Source: Celoporthe dispersa (taxonomy: Eukaryota; Ascomycota; Sordariomycetes; Diaporthales; Cryphonectriaceae). From it: a stretch of DNA of 64,000 bases. Of the stretch, positions 1 to 11,896 are shown piece after piece. Numbering within the stretch: position 1 is the stretch's first letter; the number at the start of each line of letters is the position of its first letter. The notes below the pieces were generated by a model. It was not told the DNA's origin. It worked only from the letters and a program-made list of their open reading frames with translations, and ran no database searches. A program made the translations under genes and the position numbers. Location of the stretch: NCBI GenBank assembly GCA_016584495.1, contig WAID01000006.1:1302001-1366000 (forward strand). Direction: 5' to 3'.

Positions 1-751
1 AGTCTAGCAAATACCAGTCATCTACGTAAAAGGGACGGGGAGGAAGGCTTCTTCTCCTTTGGTATCTGGTCGCAGGAATGGAGTAGAGGGATCCGGAATT
101 TGATGACCTTTTGCAAATTAAAAGGCAAAAAAAAGAGAGAATCTGTGTCTTGTTGTGATCGAGTGGTTCTCCTTGGTGAATCAGTGACATGTTGTCTGGA
201 AATGAGGAGCCCTTCATCCGGTCGTCCGCCTCGCAAATGTGCACTCCCGTGCTTCGTGAATGTCAATTGAGCTGATCAACGTCTTCAACGTCAAGTCTAT
301 GAAAGGCCTCCGGCGTTTCACCGGATAGGCCTGTTGATCGCGTCTGTAGTCTGCTGGGGAGAGGGACTCGAGACTTTAGAAAGTGCCGCATTATCGCTAC
401 ACCTGTCACAAAGCCCGGAAGGTTAGATTCACGTCAGATAGACTTAAGGCCTAGGGTATTGTTCATTAATTCGTCAAGTGGTCGAGATGTCCTTGGGTCA
501 TTGACGCCCACTACATGACGGCACCAGCTCCGCTGTGTAGGTGCAGCCCTCGAAATCTGCCAAAGCCAACCACAGGTTGGCGGAATATGCTAGTCAATGC
601 CCATTGCTGCGTCCTGTACCCGAATGATGGTCTTTCATTTCCCTCAAAACGCCGTTGTAATATTTTGCCCCAGATACCTTCTCTTCCGCCTTTGTGCAAC
701 CGGGTCAAGTCCCTCCCCACCGCAGGTCCTGTGCTGTACTTGAGTGATCGT
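1..751. other. Non-coding left edge
   Basis: This is the 3' flank of the UBX-protein gene that starts on the minus strand to its right. The short open frames here show no recognisable protein and no splice structure, and I see no RNA gene. Confidence 0.5.
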
Positions 752-1680
752 CTATTTGACGATCAGAACACCACTGGGAACGAGTCCCACCTCCCGAAGT
801 GTCTGGCCGAACTCGGTGGCCTCGAAGACCTTCCGTGGGAACGTCATGGTGAAGTTCTGCACACTGGTGCCCTCCGCCCTCAGAGCCTCGGCCACCTCGA
901 ACAGGGTCGTATCAGCGGGGAAGCTCTTCTGCACTATACCGCCGGGCGTCTGGAACCGCAGTCGGGAGTCGGTGTACGAGGCACTCGTCTTGGGCTGTGA
1001 CGGAGCAGCAGGCGCAGCAGCCTCTGCCACGACAGGAGGAGCCCTGCCCTCCCTGGCGGCCTTGGCCTCCTCCGCCTTGCGGCGCCGCTCCTCCTTGTCG
1101 GCCTCGATCTTGGCCTTGATGCGCTTCTTGGCCTCCTGGTCCTCGAGCTTCTCCTGTCTCTTCTTGGCAGCCTCCTTGATCTGCTCCTTGCGCTGGAGGT
1201 CCTCCTTCATGTCCTGCGTCTCCTGGGTCGCCTTGCGCTTGATGGCCTCGTTGCGCTTGCTGTCCGCCTTATCCAGCTCGGCCTGCCGCGAGCGCTTCTC
1301 GGCCAGGGCGGCGCGCATCTCGGCGAGCTTCTCTTTCTTCTCCTCCTCGGTGAGGGCTTCACCTCCTCGGTCGACTCGGAGAAGTTCTCGTGGCCCGACT
1401 TGCTCGCGTGGAACTCGGCCATGGCCGTGGTGCGGAACTGCTTGCCGCAGTCGTCGCAGACGAGGGACTTGGCCAGCTGGCCCTCCTCTAGGCCCTTGAT
1501 GGCGGCCGCAGTGGCCTCGGCGTCGTCCTCGTCTGGCGCCTCGAGCTGCTCCAGCGGGGTGTCCTGGTTCTTCTCCAGCCACTCGAGGGCGCCCTGGAGG
1601 CCACCTGACTTCTTGACGGCCATCTCGGCCCGGGCCTTGTCGAAGCCCATCTCGAGCAGGGTCTCTAAATCGGAGGCCAT
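752..1680 (-). CDS. UBA-UBX domain protein (UBXN1/SAKS1-like), one-base frameshift
   Basis: This is a predicted Cdc48/p97 cofactor that would link ubiquitylated proteins to the Cdc48 ATPase in the cytosol or ER surface. The N-terminus is a UBA domain (residues about 1-45, starting MASDLETLLEMGFDKARAEM). A C2H2-like finger follows (CDDCGKQF...FHASKSGH), then a long charged Lys/Glu coiled coil, and a C-terminal UBX domain containing SRLRFQTPGG and ending GVLIVK. That order matches UBXN1-type proteins. The start is the ATG just before the UBA domain. The N- and C-terminal halves lie in different frames: the frame changes at the GGG run at 1354-1356 (plus strand), where one base seems to be missing between EEVKP and TEEEKKEKLAEM. 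With that base the protein has 309 residues and no introns. I treat this as a sequence error. The gene is divergent from scs2. Confidence 0.85.
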
Positions 1681-3109
1681 GGTGACTGGCGGTATCTGGA
1701 TGGGAGGTGGGGAGTGTCGGGGAGAAGATGTGGCAAGAGGGGAGATGGTGGCGCCTGGCGGGTGCGACCGGCAGTTGTTGTTGTCGTGGTAATGAAAGTG
1801 ACGGTGGGGGTAATCGGTAGAGCACTGTTGTGTGTCTTGTGGCAAGGCAGACAGGACCTTAGCTCTGTGTGGAATGCACAGAACTAAATAGTAGGAAGCT
1901 GAAGCTTGGGGAAGATGCCGGGTAGGGGAGCGAATGGAGGGGCAGCTGCCCTACGCACTACGTAGTAGTAGACACTACTGTGGGGCATGACTTGGTCCAG
2001 CCCCGGGGCGGCGAGCACTAACAGGAACGGGTCTGGTTCTGGTTTCATGGGTACAGCAGAGCAGCAAACCTGCCATAATACACAATACGTCTCCTTACCT
2101 TGAGCAAACAGACGGCCTTCTTGCATGGTATGATGGTCCCATTTATCAAGAAGTTCTCACCAGGGCCTGTTCTCAGGAGCCAAATATATGTGACACGTCA
2201 CCTGTCCGTTCTGAATCGTCAGTGATTCTTCATCTCTTTTTGATCATTACTGGGCAAACAAACGTTGGAACTAGATACATGGCACTACTACAGTATCTGT
2301 AGCATATCAAACGGTTAATAATACTAGCAGGATTAGCCACTGGACAGAGTAATTAGCAAGAGGGCTAGTGATGACCCCAGGGGACGTTGTGGGGTCTCTC
2401 GAGATTGCTGAGATGGGGCTGGAATAATCACAGGCACTTTCTATCCATGGCTGCAGTTCGGATGGCTGATGGGACAAATGTAGTGGAAACCTGGCCTGTT
2501 GGCCTGGCTAGCCAGATGCACCCTTATGAGATTGGGTTGGACTGGGACGTTGGAGCAAGCAGGTCCTGGGGGGGAGGGAGCTTGTTTCAACTCCCCAGAA
2601 CAGGTTGGCCAACAGCAGCTGTTCCCAGATTTTACCTGTGCCACTCTAAGTTCAGCACCCTGCCCTGCCCTGCCCTGCCCATCCTGTGCCAACTAACCGA
2701 ACCCGATCCCAAGCGTTGTCAATGTCGTAAGACCTGTGCCGTCATCCCCAATCGCAACCGGCCTGCACCTCCTCGTCGTCTTTTCACCTGCAAACCTCGT
2801 TGCCCCTACCTTCCTCGTGACACTCTCATCGCCGCCGACGACCACGCAACCCTCCACAGCCGATAATCGAGAGTCACTCGCGACAACCCGTCACCTGGAC
2901 GAACCCGCCCACCTCGTCTTCGCAATTTGTCATTTAAATTTGGCACCCTCGCCCACGTCGAGTCCCGGCGCCACGATACCCCGTCGAGCCTGTCCTGCTT
3001 TATCTCTTCCCACGCACGCAAACTAGACCAGCTCGCTCTGCCCTGACGGCTCACGACCTCGGCCCTTGCCCTCGGACGATATCCTACTTGAGTGATCACC
3101 ACTGCGACG
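1681..3109. other. Intergenic region between divergent UBX and scs2 genes
   Basis: This holds the shared upstream region of two divergent genes. A short CCCTG pentamer repeat lies near 2661-2680, and a pyrimidine-rich stretch precedes the scs2 start. The longest open frames have no recognisable domain. Confidence 0.5.
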
Positions 3110-4365
3110 ATGTCTGTTGAGATCGAGCCCTTTGAGCTCGGCTTCCGCCGTATGCCGCCCGTTCCCACGATCCTGTGCATGACCCGAGGTCCGACAGCTG
3201 ATCAATCCATGCCACAGGGCCCTTCACCGTCGAGGTCTCACAGATCCTGAAGCTCAAGAACACCAACAAGCAACCTGTCGCATTCAAGGTACGCTACAGC
3301 TATGATACCGGTCCGCAACCGATCAGGCACTGGCTAACAGTCCCAGGTTAAAACCACCGCTCCGAAGCAGTACGACCCCCGAACCAAGAGAGAGTGATCT
3401 GGCAGAAGAGGAGGCTTACAAGACATCTATCTAGGTACTGCGTGCGACCGAATTCCGGCCGTATCGAGCCGGGCCATGAAGTCGAGGTCACTGGTAGGCG
3501 GTCCCATACCATATAGTCTGCCTCTGCCGTCGAAGCTTACAAATGCACCTCTGCAGTCCTCCTCCAGGCTATGAAGCAGGACCCTGCCCCGGACGCCAAG
3601 TGCCGCGACAAGTTCCTGGTCCAGTCCGTCATAATCTCCAGCGATCTCGAATTCAGCAACGTGCAGACGATCGTACGCCCCCCACCCCTGATCCCTCAGC
3701 CACCGGCAGGCTCACGCGCACATGCTAACCGTGCAACCTATCACCAGTGGGACTCCGTCGAGAAGTCTAGTGTCCAGGAGAAGAAAATAAGAGTCATCTT
3801 CCTCGCTGCCGGCGGCTCAGAGCCTGCTGCCGCTGCCGCTACTCCCGTCAAGCAGCAGCAGCTCGCGAACGGCGTAAGCTCGCACCCAGTGACACTAGAC
3901 AAGACCGCTCACATGCTCACTAAATACCTACAGATCGAGGATACCCCACCACCCTACTCCTCGCCCGACGAGCACAGGCCGGCCAGCAGCAACGCCCCAC
4001 CGTCCGAAGTGATCAGCGAGCCCCGAGAAGACCCAGAGGTCACTGCGCCCATTGCGCAATCCCCCCAGGTTCCCCAGCAGGCCTCGGATAGCGACCTGAA
4101 GCGAGAGCTAGCTGGGGCCTCGGCCGCGAGGGAGGGCCTGCGCCAGCGCAAGACCACTACCCCTGCAGACGAGAAGCCGGCTGCCGCGGCCGTTGCGTCG
4201 GCCGTCAGGCCGCAGGGCACCGAGGGGGTGCCGATCCAGCTCGTCGCGATATTGTGTCTCGTCAGCTTCCTCTTGGCGTACTTCTTCTTTTTAGCGGTGA
4301 GGACATCATCGGGTCTGAAGACTGCGGAGCACGAGTGTACGACATACCAGCAGGAGAGGATCTGA
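3110..4365 (+). CDS. VAP-family ER membrane protein (Scs2 orthologue)
   Basis: This is a tail-anchored ER protein whose MSP domain binds FFAT-motif proteins at ER contact sites and in lipid regulation. I read seven exons: 3110-3149, 3218-3288, 3347-3369, 3435-3493, 3557-3672, 3748-3873 and 3934-4365. They join in frame to 288 residues. The MSP domain covers about residues 3-125 and carries the VAP signature KTTAPKQYCVRPNSG, which is assembled across three introns. A low-complexity linker follows, with a PPPY motif at residues 150-153, then a C-terminal hydrophobic segment (IQLVAILCLVSFLLAYFFF) as the membrane anchor. About 20 residues follow the anchor, more than is usual in Scs2. They could be removed by a further splice at the GTGAGG near 4297, so the extreme C-terminus is uncertain. 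All junctions are GT..AG. The gene converges on the desaturase gene. Confidence 0.9.
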
Positions 4366-5166
4366 TGGGATACGGTGGGCATCTGTCGAGCGAAACGAGG
4401 CAGCCTAGCGCTGCGGGACGAGTCCGCGGGCCCGACCTTGGGCGCAGAGATACCGTCACCCGCACGGGAAGCTCTGCCGGTCATCTCGAGCCCGGGCCCT
4501 TTGCTGCTTGCGCAGGCCGAGGACGCCGGTCCGACAAAGACAGGCGAGGATAACTTTTGATTGCTTCTCATGACGTGGGATGGGAAAATGGAGTGGACCA
4601 ATCGTTTTCTGGCGCGACCTCCGGTCTTTGTAGCTTACTTTTTGTATTTTCGTTCTCATTGTCTTCTTTCCTTGGCGGCCTCGACCGGTCTATATTAGGC
4701 TGTGTATCGTTTTTCCTTCGCCTATTAATGATATGCCTTTCCCTATATATGTTGAATCGTACAAGTCTGAAATAGAATTTCCCGCAGCAATGACAGTGTA
4801 CCTCAGCAGTCCAGGATTGGCAGCAGCATATTGGTTCAAAAGTCTGGGACACAGGACAGACATGACTTTTGACTTTCACATGGCGTGAGGACCTTCTATG
4901 AGCTTCGAGAGCCTGACATGGCCTCCTATGCACAGATCTGGTAGGCCGTCTCTCCTTGGGTCTAGCACTTCGCGAACGCCGAGAATTCAAACACGCCTAT
5001 CCCTCTTACATATGTGCTTGAGACGCTTTTTTTTTCCTTCCCCATTTCGTTTCTTTTTTTGTTCTTTTTCTATCATGTACAATATCCCTCTTGACATCAT
5101 GAAACGCCTCTACGGACCATCTATTCCCGTCTTCCAGTTTCCATTGGGGTGCGAGAGCGGGCCGGC
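4366..5166. other. Convergent 3' region of scs2 and desaturase genes
   Basis: These are 3' flanks of two convergent genes, with a T-rich stretch at about 5030-5070. I recognise no gene. Confidence 0.5.
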
Positions 5167-6535
5167 TCACGCCTCAATCTCCTGCGGGGTCCACGCGGCC
5201 ACCTTGGCGAGCTGGCCACCGACCTTCCGCCCGCCGTTCTTCCTCTTGACGCGGCTGGTGACGCCGACGTTGGCGTCCCAGACGAAGCGCCAGAGGACCA
5301 GGACCCAGGAGTCGTGGCGCGGCAGCGGGCTGTAGAACTCGTCTGCGATCTCGCGCAGCTTGGGCAGGCGGGTCCAGGGGACGGCGGGGAAGTCGTGGTG
5401 CTCGTTGTGGTAGCCCACGTTGTAGGTGACGACGTTGAGGGGGCCATAATAGCTGTAGGTCTCGGGGATGGGGACGTTGTTGGCCGGGTCGCGGGCCTCG
5501 GGGTGGACGGTCTCGTAGACGTAGTGCTCGGCGATGAAGTGGCCGGCGGTGGGGTGCAGGGAGCCGGCGAGGAAGGAGGAGAGGAGGAGGTAGAGGAGGG
5601 GTTGGGACGAGCCGGTGGCGGTCACCAGGGCGTAGTCGAAGGCGGCCTGGACGAAGAGGTTGGCGAGGTGCACCCAGGTGAAGGTCACCTGGAAGACGCA
5701 CATGGGCCGGATGGCGTAGAAGAAGATCTGAAAGGTGCAGAAGAAGGCCTTGCCGAGGATGGAGTCGAAGACGATGGCCTCCAGGGCGGTGGGGAGGTCC
5801 GTGTCGAGGCCGTCGACGCCGAGGGACTTATGGTGGGTTAGGTGGTAAGGCTGTTTGTATCACTCCCTCCCCCCCTGGTCAGTCCACTGCTCTCCCGCAA
5901 CGACATACATAGTGAGGGACATCGGGCCTGGCATACCCTAAAGGAGGCGCTGTACGGCACCCCGATTGGCAGGTTCGCAAAGATGGCGAACACCCTGTTG
6001 GCCAGCGGCGACCGGAAAGCGAGATTGTGAGAGATCTCGTGGATAGCGAGGAAGAGGTTCTGGTTCGCAGTCGCGCCGATGACGTACGCCAGCGCCCAGA
6101 ACTTCCACGACCAGAAGGAGGTGTCTCGGAGGAGATAGCCGCAGAGGATCTGTAGGGCGACGACGAAGGCGACGACGTATTTGGTCAATGGCTCGGGGCC
6201 GCAGAGCTTCGTAACCTGCCAAGAGGGTTTGGCTGGTCAGTATGCATGTCAGGCTTTCCAAGAGATATGGAGAGGGAGAGAGAAGGGGCAATGTGGCAAA
6301 CCTCGGGGTGCGCCTTGATGATGGCCAGCCTCCGTGTCCTGTGCGGCTCCTCTGTGTATGTCCAGAAGAAATCGTTCATCTTCTTGTCAACCTCGTCCTG
6401 CGTCTGTGTTGCTGTCGCCGCCGCCGCCGCTCCGTTCAGCCTGATCTCGCCGCCATCAGAAGCAGTCTTGCCATTGGCAGCGGTCTTGCGCCTCCCCGCG
6501 CTGGCGCTCGTCGTGGTCGTCGATGAGTTGGCCAT
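5167..6535 (-). CDS. Sphingolipid delta-4 desaturase (DES1/DEGS family)
   Basis: This di-iron membrane enzyme introduces the 4,5-trans double bond into dihydroceramide at the ER, a step toward glucosylceramide in filamentous fungi. There are three exons on the minus strand (6302-6535, 5937-6215, 5167-5850), all phase 0, giving 398 residues. The N-terminal family motif FFWTYTEEPHRTRR and the segment HPEVTKLCGPEPLTKY span the first junction. The three histidine boxes are present: HEISH (137-141), HLTHH (174-178) and HNEHH (309-313). Several hydrophobic segments lie between them. The start is the ATG at 6535, followed by a Ser/Thr/Ala-rich tail that is poorly conserved in the family. The frame is clean throughout. 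The gene is divergent from the CCHC gene across a 3 kb gap. Confidence 0.93.
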
Positions 6536-9525
6536 TGTGCGCTGTGGTGAGATTTTTGAGGTGGTCGTCGAGGAAGTGAGCACAACCAAGGCTGCCTGAG
6601 ATCTCCCTCTTCAGACTCTTCAAAGTGGGCGGTCGTTCTGGAGGAGGAGCTAGCCTGAGCTGTGGTGTGACAAGTCGGAAGGGTATGTTCCAGATCATGC
6701 GATCCGGAGGCGATTTTTGGACGAGCCGGAGGCAAAATAAGGCGGGCGGTCAGGATGGATCTTCCCAACAAGACCCAGCAGCACTCAGAAGACGGCCTCT
6801 AGGGGGGAGGGAAAAAGAGGACCGACCCAATTGCTCCGGTTTTTTCTCTCTCTTTCTTGGCTCGAGCAGCCCAATGACAGACCAGGCAAAAGGGTGATGA
6901 TGACTGGGATCCTGTAGAGGAGAAAGAGAGGATCGGCGTCTGCTAATTCGCAGACCAAGAAATCGTTGACCGTTGTTGCGAGACGCTCGGATGGGCCGCC
7001 CTCCGCGGTGCCATCTGAGGTTGATTGCCCTCCTGGGCTTCTGATAGCTAATTGCTCCCTTGCACGCTGTCCCCGCGGGGCACACACCGCGGGAGAGACC
7101 CCTAATACATAGTAGCTACTTGTAATATGTACCCAGCTTGAAGCTCTGGCCAATCAACCTACCCTGAGCGGTGCCACATGGCAAATTCCAGGGGTTCCTG
7201 CCGCGTACTGGGTCGCAGCGAGTGTCACCCACCCGCGAGAACACAGTCCACCGTAGCGATGGTGTGTGTCAGCGCGCCCTCTACTCGTTTCTAGAAGCCT
7301 TATTTTTAACGGGAGTCGTGGGTCCAAACAGTGACAAGTCTTTTATTTACCTATGGACGGCGGTCGTTTTACCCGCGGCGCCGTCGTGACTTCTGTAGTA
7401 TTGGATCTTCGAGATAAGGGACTGAAGGTGACGCCCTTGATATGCAGACAAATAGACAGCAGGACATATGTGCCATGCTCGCGATCGCAGGATCGCCACC
7501 AGAAGGCTGTAGATAGCCTTCAATGCTCCTTATTCTGCTACTACATACTTCCTATGTCGAGCGTGTATTTGTCGAAGAGCAGTCCTTAATGCTACAGAGA
7601 GACTAGACAAACTCCATTGATCCTGCCGATGCCCTCAGCAGGACCTGCCCTCCCACGAGGATGATTGGGAACGCCCGGCACAGAATCCCCATACTGAGAG
7701 GATGTCACGCTATCTATACTCGAAATACATCCTCACGGGTGCCTGGAGCGTTTCTGAGGATTGGGTGGCCTGGGTCACCAGTCCTCTTCTTTTTGGGGGA
7801 GGGGGGAAGGAGGTGGGAGGAGGCTTCCCTCCCCATTGTGATGCTTCGAAGCCATCGAACCATTCATCTTCCTAGAGTGCTCCCAAACCCATCAAGCCAA
7901 GCTAACCGTGTGCGCATACATTCGAGCCAGCGTATCATCCGTATAGGGTAGGTAGTTCTTATATCGATGCTGGCTCCATGCCTCGCTATGCTAGTGTGGT
8001 ATGCCCTCGAGATCTTACTGATGCTGTCTCCAAGCACCTCGTCCATGCAGCTTCTGTCCCATAGCCAAGAATGAAAACAGTCGATATTTGTTAGAACATC
8101 TCCTACCTCCAAGCTCTTCGTCCTGGGGCACACCCGTTATGATGCCATCCCCGAGGTGGAAAAACGGTCCGTAGTAGATCAGTAGTCCTTGCTTCTTCCT
8201 GACAACCTCCCGTGTCATCTTAACCGATTGAGTAGGAGCAGACCTGGCCTGTAGACTTCCAATAAGGCTTGTCCCCAGAATACAGAGCATGATACTGTGT
8301 TCCTTTCATGCCCAAAGCCCTTTGTCACTCCGACATCTTGGTCTGGGTGCCTTGCCGTGAGAGGAGCCAAGCAATCCTGGAGGATACCAGGACATCTTCA
8401 GTGTCGACAAGTAGCTCACAGAGAGGGAAGGCGCATTAGTGCCATCTCTTGTCTGATACAAAGGGAAGGCCACAGATTTAAATCTGCACCTCTGTCCTTT
8501 CTTCCTTCCCTTTCCTCTTTCAACCACATCAACATCCACCTTCTGAGGCCCCAATCAAATCTGGAGCCTTCCAACCAAAGAGAGAGTGTGTTTCATCCTC
8601 CGCCTGCATCTCTGAGGCAAAGAGGCAAGTCTTTCTAGCCTTTCTTTCAGCCTCACCCTCCTCCTTCCTGTCTTCTCCTCCATCTGCAGCCCTACCCCCT
8701 CTCTCCTACCCTTTTGTCTCCTCCACCCACCCAAACCACTCATTCAAATCTGGTGTGAGGACGTTCCCGTTCCTCTGATGTGCCTTGCCCCTCCTTCTAT
8801 CCACGTCTGACTGTTTCCCTGCTCACTGTTGCTGACCTTTGTGGCCCATCTGGAGCATCAGTGACGCGTCTTCTTCGTACCTTCCGCGTACAATACTTTA
8901 CCTTCAGTGGGTTGACCTCCTCCTGTGCTGTTCCTGTTCCTCTGCCCCGCTGTCCTTGTTGATTTTTCCCAGCCTGCCACTGTCCTCGTGCCCTGTCTTC
9001 AGTGGGCAGAGAGCTCTGTCCCCACTTCCACCAGCCAGGTCAAGTTCCCTTCGACAAAGCCCAGATCTGCACCTCTCCTTCCTCCCTTTCCTCCAGAGCA
9101 GCACCATCACAGCTTGTCGCCTTGGCAACCCACAACAAGATTTTCTTGTTGAGACTGGTAAGAGCCTTACAAATCTTGGATACCCCTTCCCATAAGTATC
9201 TTCCCCGGCTCAGACTCCCCTCCCCCTACCCGCTCTTCATCCACAGAGGGTGCGATTGCCGTGCTCCTAGTGACCACCCTGGGATATCGGTAGTATTGTC
9301 ACCGAAGGCCGAAACACGCCAGTCTGGCTGCAGGAGAAACGGTCCTGTCCCGCCGTCACAGTGTTGCTGTGGCAGTCACTCCCCGTCGTCAGCCCTCATC
9401 TCCATGATCGCCTACCATTGCCACTCATATGCTGCGTTGACCACATTGAGGGCCATCTCCTCGTGTTGCAGTTCTGACCAATCTATTTCCAGATCTTTCT
9501 GACAGCAGACAAGATACCATTCGTC
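6536..9525. other. 3 kb gene-free region between desaturase and CCHC genes
   Basis: This is a shared upstream region with no supported gene. The right third (about 8480-9500) is strongly pyrimidine-rich with repeated CCTTCC/CCTCTT tracts and probably forms the promoter and long leader of the CCHC gene. A perfect 8-bp inverted repeat with a 3-base loop lies at 9133-9151. Short open frames give no recognisable protein. Confidence 0.5.
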
Positions 9526-11323
9526 ATGTCTTGGAACGCTCCCGATGCCAGCAACAGCTGGGGTGGTGGTGAGGGTGGCAATGTCGAAGCCACCACGTCC
9601 TTTGGCGACAAGGCCGGTGCCTCTGGTTTCGGTGAGGATGTGGGCGAGGATGCTGGAGGCGACCACGGCTGCTTCAACTGCGGTCAGACCGGGTATGTAG
9701 TTGTCCTAAATTCCTCCACGCGATCTTGACAACATGCGGCTGACGAGACCCTCTCAGACACAACAAGGCCGAGTGCCCCAACCCATCTACCTTTACTGGT
9801 ACCTGTCGTAACTGCAACAAGGAGGGTCATATGGTCAAGGACTGTCCGACTGCCCCTGCTACCCGTTGTGGTAACTGCAAGCGGGATGGTCATTGGATCG
9901 ATGACTGCCCCGAGCCCCTCGTCTGCCCCCCGCTGCAAGGGTGGTCACAAGTTGCGAGACTGTACTGAGCCCATGCGATGCCACCACTGTAAGGGTGAGC
10001 ACATGGCCAGGGACTGTCCCACCTACGTCCCCATTTGCAAGAACTGTGGCCAGGAGAGTGAGTCCGCCGCCCCCTCTCAGCCCGACTCCCTCGCTTTTCC
10101 TGTCATCGTACTAACGGATGCCTGGTTCCAGACCACTTGGCCTCTGCTTGCACCAACGCTCGCGCGGTTGATCGTAGCCACCTTCCCGAGATGACCGGCG
10201 AGGAGGCCTGGAAGCTCCTCGAGCAGGCGATCATCGAGCGAGACATGGACGAGGTCAAGGAGAAGATACAGATCTATGTCAAGGCGCAGCCCACCACTAC
10301 CTTTGTCGAGCTCGAGAAGGCCCTTCGCTCCCAGGGCTACAACCTGTTCCTGATTCCCCTGGTCAAGCGCGCTCTGTCGATTACCCTGTGCAACATGGAC
10401 CTGCAGGGCAACCTCGGTAAGAAATACACCGTCAGCTACCGCTTCTCGGATAAGCCACGCCGCGCGACTGAGAAGGAGGACTGGCCCAAGGACCACGAAG
10501 AAGTCCTGACTCGTCTGGCCGATGCTGGCGATGTTGTTCCCCTGGGTCTTCCCAAGTGCAGCAACTGCGGTGAGCTCGGCCACATCTCGAAGAGCTGCCC
10601 CCAGGAAAAGATCGAGACCGCCGACCGTGCCACTATCAAGTGTTTCAACTGCGACGAGGAGGGCCACCGTATTCGTGACTGTAAGTCAGAGGCTGAACCA
10701 TGCTATGATTTGATCACTGACATCTTCAGGCCCGCAGCCTCGTGTTGACAAGTTCGCGTGCAAGAACTGCGGCAATGGTGGCCACAAGGCTGCTGACTGT
10801 GAGTCTTCTCGCCTCTGGTGCCTCTGATGCCCTTGATGGTCGACTGACAGATACAGGCCCCGAGCCCCGCTCGGCTGAGAATGTCGAGTGCCGCAAGTGT
10901 AACGAGATGGGTCACTACTCCAAGGACTGCCCCAAGGCTGGCCCCCGCGGCTGCCGCAACTGTGGTCAGGAGGGCCACATGGCCAAGGAGTGCACCGAGC
11001 CCCGCAACATGGCCAATTTCCAGTGTCGGAACTGTGATGAGATGGGCCACAGTGCCAAGGAGTGTCCTAAGCCTCGCGATAGTAAGCAGATCCGCCTCTC
11101 GATCATGGGAAGTGGCACATGTACTGACGTGTTCCCAGTGTCCCGTGTTCAGTGTCAGAACTGCCAGCAGATGGGCCACTTCAAGTTCAAGTGCACCAAC
11201 CCCCACGTCGCTGAGGATCCTTTCCACAACGCTGGTGGCGATGCTGGCTTGGCTGCTGAGGCCGGCGCTGGCGACTCCTTCGGTGGTACTGGCGGAAGCG
11301 TTGGTGGCGCCACGACCTGGTAA
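9526..11323 (+). CDS. CnjB-like multi-CCHC zinc-knuckle protein, one-base frameshift
   Basis: This is a predicted single-stranded nucleic-acid-binding protein. It resembles the fungal proteins annotated as zinc-knuckle transcription factor CnjB. Six exons (9526-9692, 9758-10057, 10132-10680, 10730-10798, 10857-11081, 11139-11323) give 497 residues. I count 13 CX2C..H..C knuckles, starting at residue 49. They are split by a helical block of about 120 residues after knuckle six (EMTGEEAWKLLEQAI...). Two consecutive knuckles, CPRCKGGHKLRDC and CHHCKGEHMARDC, have three rather than four residues between the second Cys and the His. The C-terminus is Gly/Ala-rich and ends TTW. Exon 2 breaks frame at the six-C run at 9926-9931, where one C appears to be extra; without it knuckle four is restored. 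Several introns cut inside or right beside knuckles. The role is inferred from the family only. Confidence 0.88.
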
Positions 11324-11896
11324 TTGCCGGCTCGCATCGTCCGACCCAGCCAGCAGACACAACCCTCGGACACCTTTTCCAAGATTCCAACCTACTTCGA
11401 GAGACCGCTTTTGATGGATGTCATGATGATGGTGATTTCTAGTCCGTTTCTCTTGATCTTGTGAAGGAGACTTGATCAGACTTTGGTACAGGAGCCTTGA
11501 GAACAGATGAGACCAGTTTTAGTCACACGGTTAGTACCACACAACAGGTAGTCTTGAATTCACACGGGTGATCTATTGAATCATGTTTTCTCTTCCAGTG
11601 GCAGATCCGTGTGGTGGTAATATCCCATGAGAGAGCCTACCCTTGGCTGCCCAACCTGCAGCTAAGCTAGATATTGAAGAGTTGTGGCTCCTGCACGCCA
11701 GCTTCCGTGAATGATACCCACGGGGCAAACATGGTGAAAGGCTATACGCTCGACACTTGAGAGGTGGTTTCCCGTCCGCCAATCTATCGTCCCATCTTAC
11801 CGTTTTTGTCTTGCAGCACCGGTCTCACATTTTTGTCCAGCGGCTCAACAGTGCCTCCAGCTCTAATAGTCGGAAGCATAGTTCCTGAGGAGGGGC
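11324..11896. other. Convergent 3' region
   Basis: This lies between the ends of the CCHC gene and the methyltransferase gene. I see nothing recognisable in it. Confidence 0.5.

Noticed and set aside
1207..1845. Frameshifted genes as true pseudogenes
   Set aside because: Breaks are single bases in runs with no other damage, and they also hit essential genes; sequence error is simpler.
5149..5841. Long Gly/Asp/Glu/Val-rich frame opposite the desaturase
   Set aside because: It is the antisense shadow of the GC-rich desaturase exon, which has all three histidine boxes.
8478..9095. Two similar TCTGCACCTCT..CCTTTCCTC segments, possible direct repeat
   Set aside because: Similarity is limited to 11 exact bases plus generic CT-rich sequence.
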